Shown here: positions 33,302-41,358 of the stretch, piece by piece
Numbering within the stretch: the first letter of the stretch is position 1
Layout of the letters: every line of letters begins with the position of its first letter
NCBI GenBank assembly: GCA_020849035.1
Contig: JADLHC010000194.1
Location: 1 to 48,678, forward strand
DNA length: 48,678 bases
Direction of reading: 5' to 3'
Source: Planctomycetia bacterium
GTDB taxonomy: Bacteria; Planctomycetota; MHYJ01; WSZJ01
The notes under the pieces: model-generated
What the model saw: only the letters and a program-made list of their open reading frames with translations
The model's database searches: none
What the model was told of the DNA's origin: nothing
Translations under genes and position numbers: made by a program

Positions 33302-33949
33302 TCAGAAGCGGTCCGTGGTTGTGGAGATCTCGTCGAGGCCGTCGTACAGGGCGTCGGTAGCCGATGCGGCCTGCCCGAACCAGACGGCCTTCGGGTCGGG
33401 GCGGGACAGGACCGGGGCGGATCCGCCGAGATGGCTGAGGGCGGAAGAGACGTCGTCGAGGGCGTCGAGCGAGGTGGTCGACCAGGCGGTGGGCTTGTCG
33501 GCGGCGGCGGGAGGAACCCAGGCCAGGGCCTTGACGGCGGCCGCCGGCTTGACGGGCACGGGCGAAGGCGGCTTCGGTTCGACCACCGGGATCGGAGTCT
33601 TCACGATCACGGGCGCGGGGCGGTCCTGCCAGGCGCCGAGCTTCCACGCCAGCAGCCCCGCCGAAATCGCGACCAGCGCGACGGCGGCGGCGGCCCAGAA
33701 ACGCAACGCGGGGGCGACGCGGACGGGCGCCTCGCGCAGGAGCATCGCGCCCAGCGCCTCCTGCGTCCGGCGCGACGGCACCTCGCGCGGAGCGTGCCGG
33801 AGCAACTCCAGCCCCTCCTTCAGCGCGCGGATCTCCGCGGCGCACGCCGGGCAGGCGGACGCATGCTCGCTCACGCCGGCGGCGTCGGAGGCGCTCGCCT
33901 CCCCGCATGCGGCCAGCAACGCCAGGTTCCGGATCTCTTCGCAACTCAC
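33302..33949 (-). CDS. Zinc-binding anti-sigma factor with transmembrane helix
   Basis: A 215-residue membrane protein. The N-terminal zinc anti-sigma motif is EHASACPAC (HxxxCxxC), with an upstream Cys in VSCEEIRN. A transmembrane helix lies near residues 90-110 (FWAAAAVALVAISAGLLAWKL), followed by a proline-rich linker and a periplasmic domain with helical segments. The GTG start overlaps the sigma-factor stop (GTGA). It most likely holds the co-encoded ECF sigma factor inactive at the membrane. Confidence 0.88.
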   Translation of the reverse strand: MSCEEIRNLALLAACGEASASDAAGVSEHASACPACAAEIRALKEGLELLRHAPREVPSRRTQEALGAMLLREAPVRVAPALRFWAAAAVALVAISAGLLAWKLGAWQDRPAPVIVKTPIPVVEPKPPSPVPVKPAAAVKALAWVPPAAADKPTAWSTTSLDALDDVSSALSHLGGSAPVLSRPDPKAVWFGQAASATDALYDGLDEISTTTDRF

Positions 33950-34497
33950 GGTCGTTCCTCCAGAACTTCCCCTTCCAGCACCTTTTTCAGGTTCAGCAGC
34001 GCGTATCTCATCCGACCGAGCGCCGTGTTCAGCGGGCACCCGGTCACCTTCGCGATCTCCTTGAACGACAGCCCCCCGTACATCCGGAGGGACACCACCT
34101 CGCGCTGGTCCTTCGGCAGGCCCGCCAGCGCTTCCTGCAGCTTCGCCGTCATGATCCCCCGGTCGACCCTGTCCTCGGCCGGTTCCTCGTTTCCCGCCAC
34201 CGACGCACCCGGTCCTTCCTCTCCGTCCAGGCTCGCCATCGGCCTCTCGCGGAGCACGTCCATCGCGCAGTTCCGTGCGATCGTGAACAGCCAGCCCTGG
34301 AACGACCCGGACGGTTTCCAGTCCGGAAGAGCCCTGAGAGCGCGGAGCATGGTCTCCTGCAGCGCGTCCTCCGCGCGGACCCTGTCGCCCATCATGCGGC
34401 AGAGGTAGCCCATCAGCGGCCCCTGGACCTGGTCGACGAGCTTGGCCAGGGCCGCGGGGTCGCCTCGCTGGCACTGCCGGACGAAGTCGAGGTCCAT
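33946..34497 (-). CDS. ECF-type RNA polymerase sigma factor
   Basis: A 183-residue group 4 sigma factor. Region 2 includes RAEDALQETMLRALRALPDW and GWLFTIARNCAMDVLRER; region 4 includes LAGLPKDQREVVSLRMYGGL and the recognition helix SFKEIAKVTGCPLNTALGRM. AGGAG precedes the ATG. It leads a three-gene operon with a zinc anti-sigma factor and an exported coiled-coil protein, a typical envelope-response layout. The regulon is unknown. Confidence 0.93.
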   Translation of the reverse strand: MDLDFVRQCQRGDPAALAKLVDQVQGPLMGYLCRMMGDRVRAEDALQETMLRALRALPDWKPSGSFQGWLFTIARNCAMDVLRERPMASLDGEEGPGASVAGNEEPAEDRVDRGIMTAKLQEALAGLPKDQREVVSLRMYGGLSFKEIAKVTGCPLNTALGRMRYALLNLKKVLEGEVLEERP

Positions 34498-34577
34498 CGC
34501 GGCTCCTGATGAGACAACGGGCGGGGGAAGGCGTTATTGTAGGCATTTGCCAAAGCGATTCCTTCCAGGGAGGCCCA

Positions 34578-35375
34578 ATGAAGCGTTCCTACGTGCTGTT
34601 CGCGCTGCTGGCCGGAGCGGTCCTGGGCCGGCTGCCGCTGCCCGTGACGCAGGCCGAGGACCCGCCTCCCGGGGAGGTGCACACCTGCCCGTTCTGCACC
34701 CAGGAGGTGGAGATCCCGGACACCCCTGCGGGGGCGTTCATGAAGGTGAAGATCGGCGTCGCGACGGAGAACCTGGACCTTCTCCGTGAGAACCTGCTCG
34801 GATTCGACGGCACGGCGGCCCGGGACGCCGGCGCAGCGTACCGCACGCTCACGGCGCAGCTCGTGAAGGTCGACGTCAGCGGGGACGCGGCGATCCTCGT
34901 GCTGGCAATGGGCGGCGGGATGGTCGACCTTCCCGCGGTGCGCGACGGCGGGAAATGGAAGATCGACATCCGCTCGTACCGCAACCAGCAGATGGCCGCC
35001 TCGGGCCGTACGGTGCTGGCGGACCTCCACGCCCGCGTCCGGCGCTTCGTCGAGTCCTCCGGCCATGTCCCACGGAGTGGTGAAGCGCTCTGGAGCGATC
35101 TCAAGTCCGCGGGGCTCCTCGAGTTGCGCCTGTTGAACACACCCCGCGACGCCGAGCGCGTCTCCCAGGCCGAATTCGACGCCTCCGACTGGTCTCACGC
35201 CGCCTTCCGGATCACCGCCGACCCGCTTTCGCGCGATCTCCCCCCGGGCAAGCCCGTGGCCTGGGAGAAGTCCGCCCACGACGGAAAGCGCCTCGTCCTC
35301 TACGCTTCCGGCGTCGTCGTCGAGCTCGACCAGGCCGCATTCGACGCCGCAATCGAGAAATACGAGGGCAAATAG
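34578..35375 (+). CDS. Exported protein of unknown function with CPFC motif
   Basis: A 265-residue protein with a signal peptide ending near VTQAE. The mature N-terminus has HTCPFCTQEVEIPDTP, where CxxC could bind metal or act in redox chemistry. The rest resembles a cystatin/NTF2-like domain (YRTLTAQLVKVDVSGDAAILVL, GGKWKIDIRSYRNQQ) followed by a helical tail. GGGAGG precedes the ATG. It is divergent from the sigma-factor operon. No family is recognised. Confidence 0.7.
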   Translation: MKRSYVLFALLAGAVLGRLPLPVTQAEDPPPGEVHTCPFCTQEVEIPDTPAGAFMKVKIGVATENLDLLRENLLGFDGTAARDAGAAYRTLTAQLVKVDVSGDAAILVLAMGGGMVDLPAVRDGGKWKIDIRSYRNQQMAASGRTVLADLHARVRRFVESSGHVPRSGEALWSDLKSAGLLELRLLNTPRDAERVSQAEFDASDWSHAAFRITADPLSRDLPPGKPVAWEKSAHDGKRLVLYASGVVVELDQAAFDAAIEKYEGK

Positions 35376-35378
35376 CGT

Positions 35379-35408
35379 TTGACTCTTCTCGGCCCCTCGC
35401 CCTAAGAT
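35379..35408 (+). promoter_or_regulatory. Sigma-70-type promoter of the PA2779-like gene
   Basis: TTGACT, an 18-base spacer and TAAGAT, placed between the preceding stop and the ATG at 35462. The leader of about 45 bases ends in AGGAGGG, so this gene is conventionally leadered. Confidence 0.65.
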
Positions 35409-35461
35409 TCCGCCTCATTGAAGCGGGGGACGTGTTCCTAGTCCGGCTACAGGAGGGACGC

Positions 35462-35830
35462 ATGCTGAAGGTTTGCCGCATCGCGCTTGTCACCGTGGCG
35501 CTGCTGTCGACGATCCTTTTCGTGGGCCCGGTTCAGGCCGGAATGGTCGAGACCCCGAAAGCCACGCCTGCCTCCAAGGCGGACGTTGAGGTTGCGATCC
35601 TGAAGTCTGCGGCGGAGCGCGCGGGGATGGACGGCGCGCGGGTCGCTGCGGCGGCCTCCCTCATGTCGGTCGAGGCGCGGGCGACGGCCGTCGCGCATGT
35701 GATGGCGACCGAGAACGCGGGCAACGCGCTCGGCATCGTTGCGATCTGCGCCGGCGTCGTCGCGGTCGGCGTGGTGGTCCTCAGCGAAATGCTGTGGGGC
35801 CACAGCTGGCTGACGTCGTACGCGCCGTAG
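35462..35830 (+). CDS. PA2779-family-like small exported membrane protein
   Basis: A 122-residue protein with a signal peptide cleaved near VQAG, so the mature form would begin GMVETPK. A helical segment with conserved spacing (ILKSAAERAGMDGARVAAAASLMSVEARA, shown here in part as AGMDGARVAAAASLM) is followed by a C-terminal transmembrane helix (GNALGIVAICAGVVAVGVVVL). This matches the layout of PA2779-type proteins, which are encoded beside PA2778-type cysteine peptidases. A second such protein is encoded at 37080. It has its own promoter and a strong terminator. Being a peptidase substrate or partner is inference. Confidence 0.72.
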   Translation: MLKVCRIALVTVALLSTILFVGPVQAGMVETPKATPASKADVEVAILKSAAERAGMDGARVAAAASLMSVEARATAVAHVMATENAGNALGIVAICAGVVAVGVVVLSEMLWGHSWLTSYAP

Positions 35831-35846
35831 TCCAGGAGTCCAACTC

Positions 35847-35880
35847 AAAGAGCCCGGCCAATGGCCGGGCTCTTTTTTTT
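35847..35880. terminator. Strong rho-independent terminator
   Basis: A 13-bp stem AAAGAGCCCGGCC / GGCCGGGCTCTTT closes on an AAT loop and is followed by further T residues. It ends the PA2779-like gene on the plus strand. The A-rich start of the stem also makes it a possible terminator for the convergent peptidase gene. Confidence 0.92.
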
Positions 35881-35892
35881 GACGCCGCTCCC

Positions 35893-37053
35893 CTACGGCC
35901 GCTTCAGCATCTCCCGGACCTCCGCCGCGACCGCCGGGTCGACGCCGTCCTTTTCCGCGCGGGCCAGCAGTTCCGTCGCCTCCGCGCGCTCCCCCGCCGC
36001 GGCCGCCGCCTTCGCCGCTCCCGCCCAGTACGGCGCCCGCTTCGCCCGCTCCCCGTCCCCGATCGCCTCCGCCCCGCGCTTCCACGCCGCCATCGCCTCC
36101 TCATGCCTCCCCAGGCGCATCGCGACCGTGCCCTGCGTGTCGAGCGCCTGGAGCCACGGCTCCGACCTCTTCACGCTCTGCCCCTCAGCCGCCACCGCGA
36201 ACTCCCACGCCTCGGCGGGACGGTTCAGCCGCTCCGAGAGCAGCCAGGCGAGGTTGTTCGCGCACGAGCCCCCGGCGTGCGAGCCGAAGCGGTACGCCCG
36301 CTCCGCCTCCGCGAGGTTGCCGTCCTGGAAGTACAGGTTGCCGAGCGCCAGCGCGGCGTCCACGCGCCGTGAGTCCAGATGCATCGCCCTCGCGTACTCG
36401 ATCTTCGCCAGCTTCGTCAGCTTCCGCTGCTCGTAGTCGAGCCCGACCAGATAGTGCGTCCGCGCGTCGACGAAGTCCGCGGGGAAGGGCGGCTCGTCGA
36501 GCTTCCTCAGGTACTCGTCCTCGCTGTACGGGATGCCCGAGACGTCGGGCGCGACGAACAGCGTGTAGCGGTGCGTGCGGTTCCAGCGCGCGTCGAAGTC
36601 GTCCTTGTCGAACACGCGGACCGCGCCCTCGTAGTCGGCGCAGACCACCTGCCCGGGCGGGGCGCCGACGATGAGGTAGTAGTGAAGGGTGAGCGGCGCG
36701 ATCTCCACCATCGCGATCGCCGGGATCCCGGCGTCGAGCGCCGCGCGCAGGGTTGCGTCGGGACACCCCGGCGCCGCGCGCGTCCTCAGCCCGCACTTCA
36801 GCATCCACCCCGCGATCGCCAGCGGGCTCGTGCCGCCCCGCGTCTTCTCGCAGATCGCCCCGGAGATCTCGCGGACGTCCGCGGGTTTGCCGTTCAGCGC
36901 GAGCACGGCCGCAACGACCTCCGGGCCGCAGTCGAGGAAACCGCCGCGCGGCAGGGACGCCCGCACCTGCACCGTCCCCTCGGGCGGCTCGCGCACCAGC
37001 TGTCCGGGCGCGCCGCATCCCGACAAAAAAAGGGGCACGGCCAGTGCGGCCAT
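35893..37053 (-). CDS. PA2778-family cysteine peptidase with TPR repeats (lipoprotein)
   Basis: A 386-residue lipoprotein (lipobox LFLSGC). The C39-like peptidase domain has its candidate nucleophile at Cys42 in LDCGPEVVAAVL, His124 in LTLHYYLIVG and Asp140 in CADYEG. The oxyanion Gln usual upstream of the Cys is not seen. From about residue 195, TPR helices (HYLVGLDYEQRKLTKLAKIE, ALALGNLYFQDGNLAEAE) run to the end. This combination defines PA2778-type proteins, normally next to PA2779-type genes. Here it follows one 27 bases downstream of its stop, with AGGGG before the ATG. The natural substrate is unknown. Confidence 0.82.
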   Translation of the reverse strand: MAALAVPLFLSGCGAPGQLVREPPEGTVQVRASLPRGGFLDCGPEVVAAVLALNGKPADVREISGAICEKTRGGTSPLAIAGWMLKCGLRTRAAPGCPDATLRAALDAGIPAIAMVEIAPLTLHYYLIVGAPPGQVVCADYEGAVRVFDKDDFDARWNRTHRYTLFVAPDVSGIPYSEDEYLRKLDEPPFPADFVDARTHYLVGLDYEQRKLTKLAKIEYARAMHLDSRRVDAALALGNLYFQDGNLAEAERAYRFGSHAGGSCANNLAWLLSERLNRPAEAWEFAVAAEGQSVKRSEPWLQALDTQGTVAMRLGRHEEAMAAWKRGAEAIGDGERAKRAPYWAGAAKAAAAAGERAEATELLARAEKDGVDPAVAAEVREMLKRP

Positions 37054-37079
37054 GCCCCTTGCGATCGCGGTCCTCGGCA

Positions 37080-37430
37080 CTAGTGTTCCGGGTAGAACGT
37101 CTCGAACAGGAGCAGCGTCACGACCACCGCCACCGCCGCCCCGATGCCCACCACGAGCCACACGCCGCCCGCGCTCCGGGCCGCCTCGAGATGGCCCGCC
37201 AGCAGCACCAGCTCGTCCGTCGAAAGCCGGTCCAGCTTCGCCTCGACCTCGGCCGGGACCGGGCCCGCCTGGGCCAGGCGGCACTTCAGAAGCTCCTTCG
37301 CAGCCTCATGCTGCGCGGCCGACGCGTCCTGCTTCGGCGTGGACACCATGCCCGCCGAGGCGGGGGTGGCGAAGAGGACCGAGGACACGATGGCCAGCGC
37401 GACGAGCGCGAACCGAAGGGCTTTGGTCAT
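37080..37430 (-). CDS. PA2779-family small exported membrane protein
   Basis: A 116-residue protein with a signal peptide cleaved near ASAG, giving a mature N-terminus GMVSTPK, nearly the same as the paralogue at 35462. A helical middle (VPAEVEAKLDRLSTDELVLLAGHLE) is followed by a C-terminal transmembrane helix (VWLVVGIGAAVAVVVTLLLF). GGAAAGG precedes the ATG. It is transcribed directly into the PA2778-type peptidase gene, the standard pairing of this family. Confidence 0.82.
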   Translation of the reverse strand: MTKALRFALVALAIVSSVLFATPASAGMVSTPKQDASAAQHEAAKELLKCRLAQAGPVPAEVEAKLDRLSTDELVLLAGHLEAARSAGGVWLVVGIGAAVAVVVTLLLFETFYPEH

Positions 37431-37578
37431 ACCTTTCCTCCGAGTCGACTGAAGGGATCCCCCGGCAACAGTGGGGCGAATTATAGGAAGGGGGCGGATG
37501 GGGGCAAAGAGAAAACGGCACCTGTGAGCGCGGAAGTCAAGACAACACCGCCCCCGCCCCCCTCCTTCCCCTGCAGTC

Positions 37579-40245
37579 CTACCCCTTGAGGTCGCCCCAA
37601 TTCTCCCCCACCGCCACGTCCACCTTCAGCGGCACCGCCAGCTCCATCGCGCGCTCCATGCCGTCCGTCACAAGTCGCGTCAGCGGCGCGACTTCCTCCG
37701 GGGGCGCTTCGAAGACCAGCTCGTCGTGCACCTGCAGGAGCATGCGCGAGCGCAGGCCGCTCTCCCGCACGGCGCGGTCGACGCGGATCATCGCCACCTT
37801 GATGAGGTCGGCGGCAGTGCCCTGGACGGGCGCGTTGACGGCCATGCGCTCGGCGGCATTCCGGAGGTTGCCGTCGCTGGCGTTGATGTCGGGCAGGGGC
37901 CGGCGCCGGCCGAGGAGGGTGCGCGTGTAGCCGTCGCGGCGGGTTTCCTCGAGAGTGCGGTCGAGGAAGGCGCGGACGCCGGCGTACTTGCGGAAGTACG
38001 CCTCGATGTACTTCGCCGCGGCGGCGCGCTCGATGCCGAGCGACTGGGCGAGGCCGTTGGCGCCCATTCCGTAGATGACGCCGAAATTCACGACCTTGGC
38101 GTGCGCGCGCTGCTCCTTCGTGACGGCGTCCTCGGGAACCCCGAACACCTCGGCCGCGGTGCGGGCGTGGACGTCCTTTCCAGTGCGGTAGGCGTCCACC
38201 AGCGCCGGGTCGCCGGACACGTGCGCCAGGATGCGCAGCTCGATCTGCGAGTAGTCCGCGCTCATCAGCTTCCACTCCGCCTCCGGCACGAACGCGCGCC
38301 GGATCCGCCGCCCCTCCTCCGTCCGGATCGGGATGTTCTGCAGGTTCGGGTCGTTCGACGACAGCCGCCCCGTCGCCGCCACCGCCTGGCTGAACGTCGT
38401 GTGGATCCGGCCCGTCGACGGGTTCACCGCCGCCGGCAGCGCGTCCACGTACGTGGATTTCAGCTTCGCCAGCATCCGGAACTCCACGATCCGCGCAGGC
38501 ACCGGGTGAAGCGGCGCCAGCCCCTCCAGCACCGAGGCGTCCGTCGAGTACCCCGTCTTCGTCTTCCGTCCCGGCGGCAGCTTCAGCTTCTCGAACAGCA
38601 GCACCTGCAGCTGCTTCGTCGAGTCGATGTTGAACGTCTCCCCCGCTGCCGCAAAGATCGCTTCCCGCACCTGCGCCAGCCGCCGGTCGAACTCCGCGCC
38701 GAGCGTCGCGAGGAACGCCGCGTCGAGACGGATGCCGGTGCGTTCCATGCGGAAGAGGACGTCGAGGAGGGGCATTTCGACGTCGCGGAATAGGGGCGAG
38801 AGGCTTTCGGCGTCCAGTTTCGGCGGAAGGGCGCGGGCGAGGCGTCCGGCGACGTCGGCGGCCTCGCACGCGGCGGCGCAGGCGGACGCGACGTCCACGC
38901 CGTCGAAGGAGACGGCGCCGCGGGCGCGGCCCGCGAGGTCGGCGGCGGGGGTCATGCGCGCGCCGAGGTGCGCGATCGCGAGCGACTCGAGGTCGTTCGG
39001 TTTCGCGGGGTCGAGCACGTACTGCGCGAGCATCGGGTCGCACGCCAGGCCGTTCACGGCGACGCCGAGGCGCGACAGCACGAGCAGGTCCGTCTTCGCG
39101 TCGTACGCCGACTTCGCGATCGCCGCGTCCGCGAACACCGGCCGCAGCGCCTCCAGCACCGCCTCGTGCGGCGCCTGCTTCGGCGCCAGCATCGGGCTGT
39201 GCCCGACGGGAACGTAGGCGCCGTCGCCGGCGGCCGTCGAGAACGCGAGCCCGACGAGCGAAGCGCGCATCCCTTCGCGCGACGTCCCGAGCACCGTGAA
39301 CGCGAACGCCCCGGCCCTCCGCAGGTCCGCCGCGAGCGCGCGCACCCCGTCCGCCGTGTCCACCACCCGGTACCCCGACTTCGACAGCGCCTGCTCCTCC
39401 GCCGGCATCTCCTTCAGCCACCGCGTGAACCCGAACCGCTGGTACAGCCCCTTCAGCGCCCCCGCGTCCGCCGGCTTCAGCGCCAGCTCCTCCCACGTCT
39501 CCTTCACCGGCGCGTCCGTCCGCAGCGTCACCAGCATCTTCGACAGCCGCGCGTCCGCCGCGTGCTCCTTCAGCGCCTGCACGATCTTCGGCCGCCCCGC
39601 CAGCTCCGGGTTCGCCAGCAGCGCCTCGAGCGACCCGCCCTTCTGCATCAGCGCCGCCGCGGTCTTCTCGCCGACGCCGGGCACGCCGGGCACGTTGTCC
39701 ACGGAGTCGCCCATGAGCGAAAGCAGGTCCACGATCCCCTCCGGACCCACGCCCCACTTCTCCTTCACCTCCGCCGGCCCGCTCAGCCGGTCCTTCATCG
39801 TGTCCAGCAGCTTCGTCCGCTCCGTCACCACCTGGCACAGGTCCTTGTCGCCGCTCGCGATCACGACCTCCATCCCCGCCGCTTCCCCGCGCCTCGCGAG
39901 CGTCGCGATCGCGTCGTCCGCCTCGAACCCCGGCACCTCCACCAGCGGCGCCCGGAACGCCCGCACCACCTCCCGGATCGGCCCGAACTGCGTCACCAGC
40001 TCCGGCGGCGTCTCCGCCCGCGTCGCCTTGTACTCCGCGTACGCCTCGTCCCGGAACGTCTTCCCCGGCGGGTCGAACACCACCGCCAGGTGCGTCGGCT
40101 TCACCTCCCGCACCAGCTTCTGCAGCATCGCCACGAACCCGTAGATCGCCCCCGTCGGCGACCCGTCCGGCGCCGAGAGGCGCGGAAGAGCGTGGAAGGC
40201 GCGGAAGACGAAGTTCGGCGCGTCGACGAGCACGAGCTTGGGCAT
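37579..40245 (-). CDS. polA: DNA polymerase I with degenerate proofreading domain
   Basis: An 888-residue family A polymerase. The 5' nuclease domain (1 to about 290) has FEADDAIATLA, ASGDKDLCQVV and GDSVDNVPGVPGVGEKT. The polymerase domain has ATGRLSSNDPNLQNIPIR, the catalytic Asp motif DYSQIELRILAH, the O-helix RAHAKVVNFGVIYGMG and motif C QVHDELVFE. In the 3'-5' exonuclease domain, Exo I (normally FxxDxE) reads FAFTVLGTS and Exo III lacks its Tyr, so proofreading is probably lost, as in Taq polymerase. TACCCT lies seven bases before the ATG, suggesting a leaderless start. Confidence 0.97.
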   Translation of the reverse strand: MPKLVLVDAPNFVFRAFHALPRLSAPDGSPTGAIYGFVAMLQKLVREVKPTHLAVVFDPPGKTFRDEAYAEYKATRAETPPELVTQFGPIREVVRAFRAPLVEVPGFEADDAIATLARRGEAAGMEVVIASGDKDLCQVVTERTKLLDTMKDRLSGPAEVKEKWGVGPEGIVDLLSLMGDSVDNVPGVPGVGEKTAAALMQKGGSLEALLANPELAGRPKIVQALKEHAADARLSKMLVTLRTDAPVKETWEELALKPADAGALKGLYQRFGFTRWLKEMPAEEQALSKSGYRVVDTADGVRALAADLRRAGAFAFTVLGTSREGMRASLVGLAFSTAAGDGAYVPVGHSPMLAPKQAPHEAVLEALRPVFADAAIAKSAYDAKTDLLVLSRLGVAVNGLACDPMLAQYVLDPAKPNDLESLAIAHLGARMTPAADLAGRARGAVSFDGVDVASACAAACEAADVAGRLARALPPKLDAESLSPLFRDVEMPLLDVLFRMERTGIRLDAAFLATLGAEFDRRLAQVREAIFAAAGETFNIDSTKQLQVLLFEKLKLPPGRKTKTGYSTDASVLEGLAPLHPVPARIVEFRMLAKLKSTYVDALPAAVNPSTGRIHTTFSQAVAATGRLSSNDPNLQNIPIRTEEGRRIRRAFVPEAEWKLMSADYSQIELRILAHVSGDPALVDAYRTGKDVHARTAAEVFGVPEDAVTKEQRAHAKVVNFGVIYGMGANGLAQSLGIERAAAAKYIEAYFRKYAGVRAFLDRTLEETRRDGYTRTLLGRRRPLPDINASDGNLRNAAERMAVNAPVQGTAADLIKVAMIRVDRAVRESGLRSRMLLQVHDELVFEAPPEEVAPLTRLVTDGMERAMELAVPLKVDVAVGENWGDLKG

Positions 40246-40252
40246 GCGCGGA

Positions 40253-40258
40253 AGGGTA
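40253..40258 (-). promoter_or_regulatory. -10 element of polA, probably leaderless
   Basis: TACCCT on the minus strand ends seven bases before the polA ATG. No good -35 box is seen. Confidence 0.35.
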
Positions 40259-40395
40259 GGCCCCGCCCCGCGCCCGGGCGAGCAAAAGCTCCGGCCGGCG
40301 CGGCTCGCGCGACGCGCGGCGCGCCCGTTGTCAACCCCCTTCCGGCCACCCTCCCTACTTTTGTTTTCGCACGCCGCAAAAAACCGAAACCCCCC

Positions 40396-40424
40396 TTGCG
40401 GCGGAAAAACCGCATTGCTACTGT
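40396..40424 (+). promoter_or_regulatory. Candidate promoter of the PHP-domain gene
   Basis: TTGCGG, a 17-base spacer and TACTGT, about 48 bases before the ATG at 40472. The surrounding 40246-40471 region is otherwise unremarkable and relatively AT-rich near 40360-40420. Confidence 0.4.
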
Positions 40425-40471
40425 CCGCCGCCGTTACAGGTCACGCGAGTTTCGGAGACGACGCAGCGCCC

Positions 40472-41296
40472 ATGAAGCTCGACTTGCACACCCACTCGAC
40501 CCTCTCCGACGGCCGCTTCACGCCGCAGGAGATCGTCGACATGGCGTGCGCCGCCGGCTTCCGCGTCCTGGCCATCACCGACCACGACTCGATCGCGTCG
40601 TTCGACCTCGCCACCGCCGCCCTCCGCGGCCGCGACCTCGCCCTCATCCCCGGCGTCGAAATCTCGGCGTCCTTCGGCGAAGAAGAGCTCCACATCCTCG
40701 CTTACTTCCGCTTCACCGTCCCCCCCGCCATCCGCACTTTCCTCGCCGCGGCCCTTCGGCGCCGCGAGCAGCGCGCGGCGGAGATCCTGGCGGCGTTGAG
40801 GAAGCGCGGGGTGCCGCTGGACCTGGACGACGTGCGGGCGGTGGCGAAGGGGGAGTCGCTTTCGAGGGCGCACGTGGCGGAGGTGATGGTGGCGCGCGGT
40901 CACGCGGAGTCGACGGAGGACGCGTTCGACCGGCACCTGCACTACCGGCACGGGATCGTGCCGCTCGCGCTGACCCCGGTGGAGGAGGCGATCCGGCTGG
41001 TCGGGGAGGCGGACGGGATTGCGGTCTGGGCGCACCCGCCCGCGCAGGACCTGGAGGAGAGGCTGGCGACGTTCGTGAAGGCGGGGCTGCGCGGGATCGA
41101 GACGTTCCGGCGCCGCACGAAGGGCGTGCGGACCGCGCGGCTGATCGAGCTGGGAGACACGCACGGGCTGTTCACGACGGCGGGGAGCGACTGGCACGGC
41201 CACGGCGGGGAGCCGCTGGTCGAGCTGCTTTCGTTCCCGCCCGCACGACTGAGGCCATTCCTGGGGGAATTCGGCCTCGGGCATCTGGCGGCGTGA
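40472..41296 (+). CDS. PHP-domain metal-dependent phosphoesterase
   Basis: A 274-residue PHP enzyme of the YciV/RNase AM type. Metal ligands appear in the expected order: LHTHSTLSDG, ITDHDS, IPGVEIS, AVWAHPP and the final TAGSDWHGH. Relatives hydrolyse nucleoside 3',5'-bisphosphates or trim RNA 5' ends; the substrate here is not determined. I choose the ATG at MKLDLHTH because family members begin close to the first HxH motif. It is followed after 62 bases by the CofH-like gene. Confidence 0.9.
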   Translation: MKLDLHTHSTLSDGRFTPQEIVDMACAAGFRVLAITDHDSIASFDLATAALRGRDLALIPGVEISASFGEEELHILAYFRFTVPPAIRTFLAAALRRREQRAAEILAALRKRGVPLDLDDVRAVAKGESLSRAHVAEVMVARGHAESTEDAFDRHLHYRHGIVPLALTPVEEAIRLVGEADGIAVWAHPPAQDLEERLATFVKAGLRGIETFRRRTKGVRTARLIELGDTHGLFTTAGSDWHGHGGEPLVELLSFPPARLRPFLGEFGLGHLAA

Positions 41297-41358
41297 AGCG
41301 GACGTGAGAGGGGCTGCTCCCGCCCGGGCGGGGGCCATGACAACGGGGGGTCACACCT

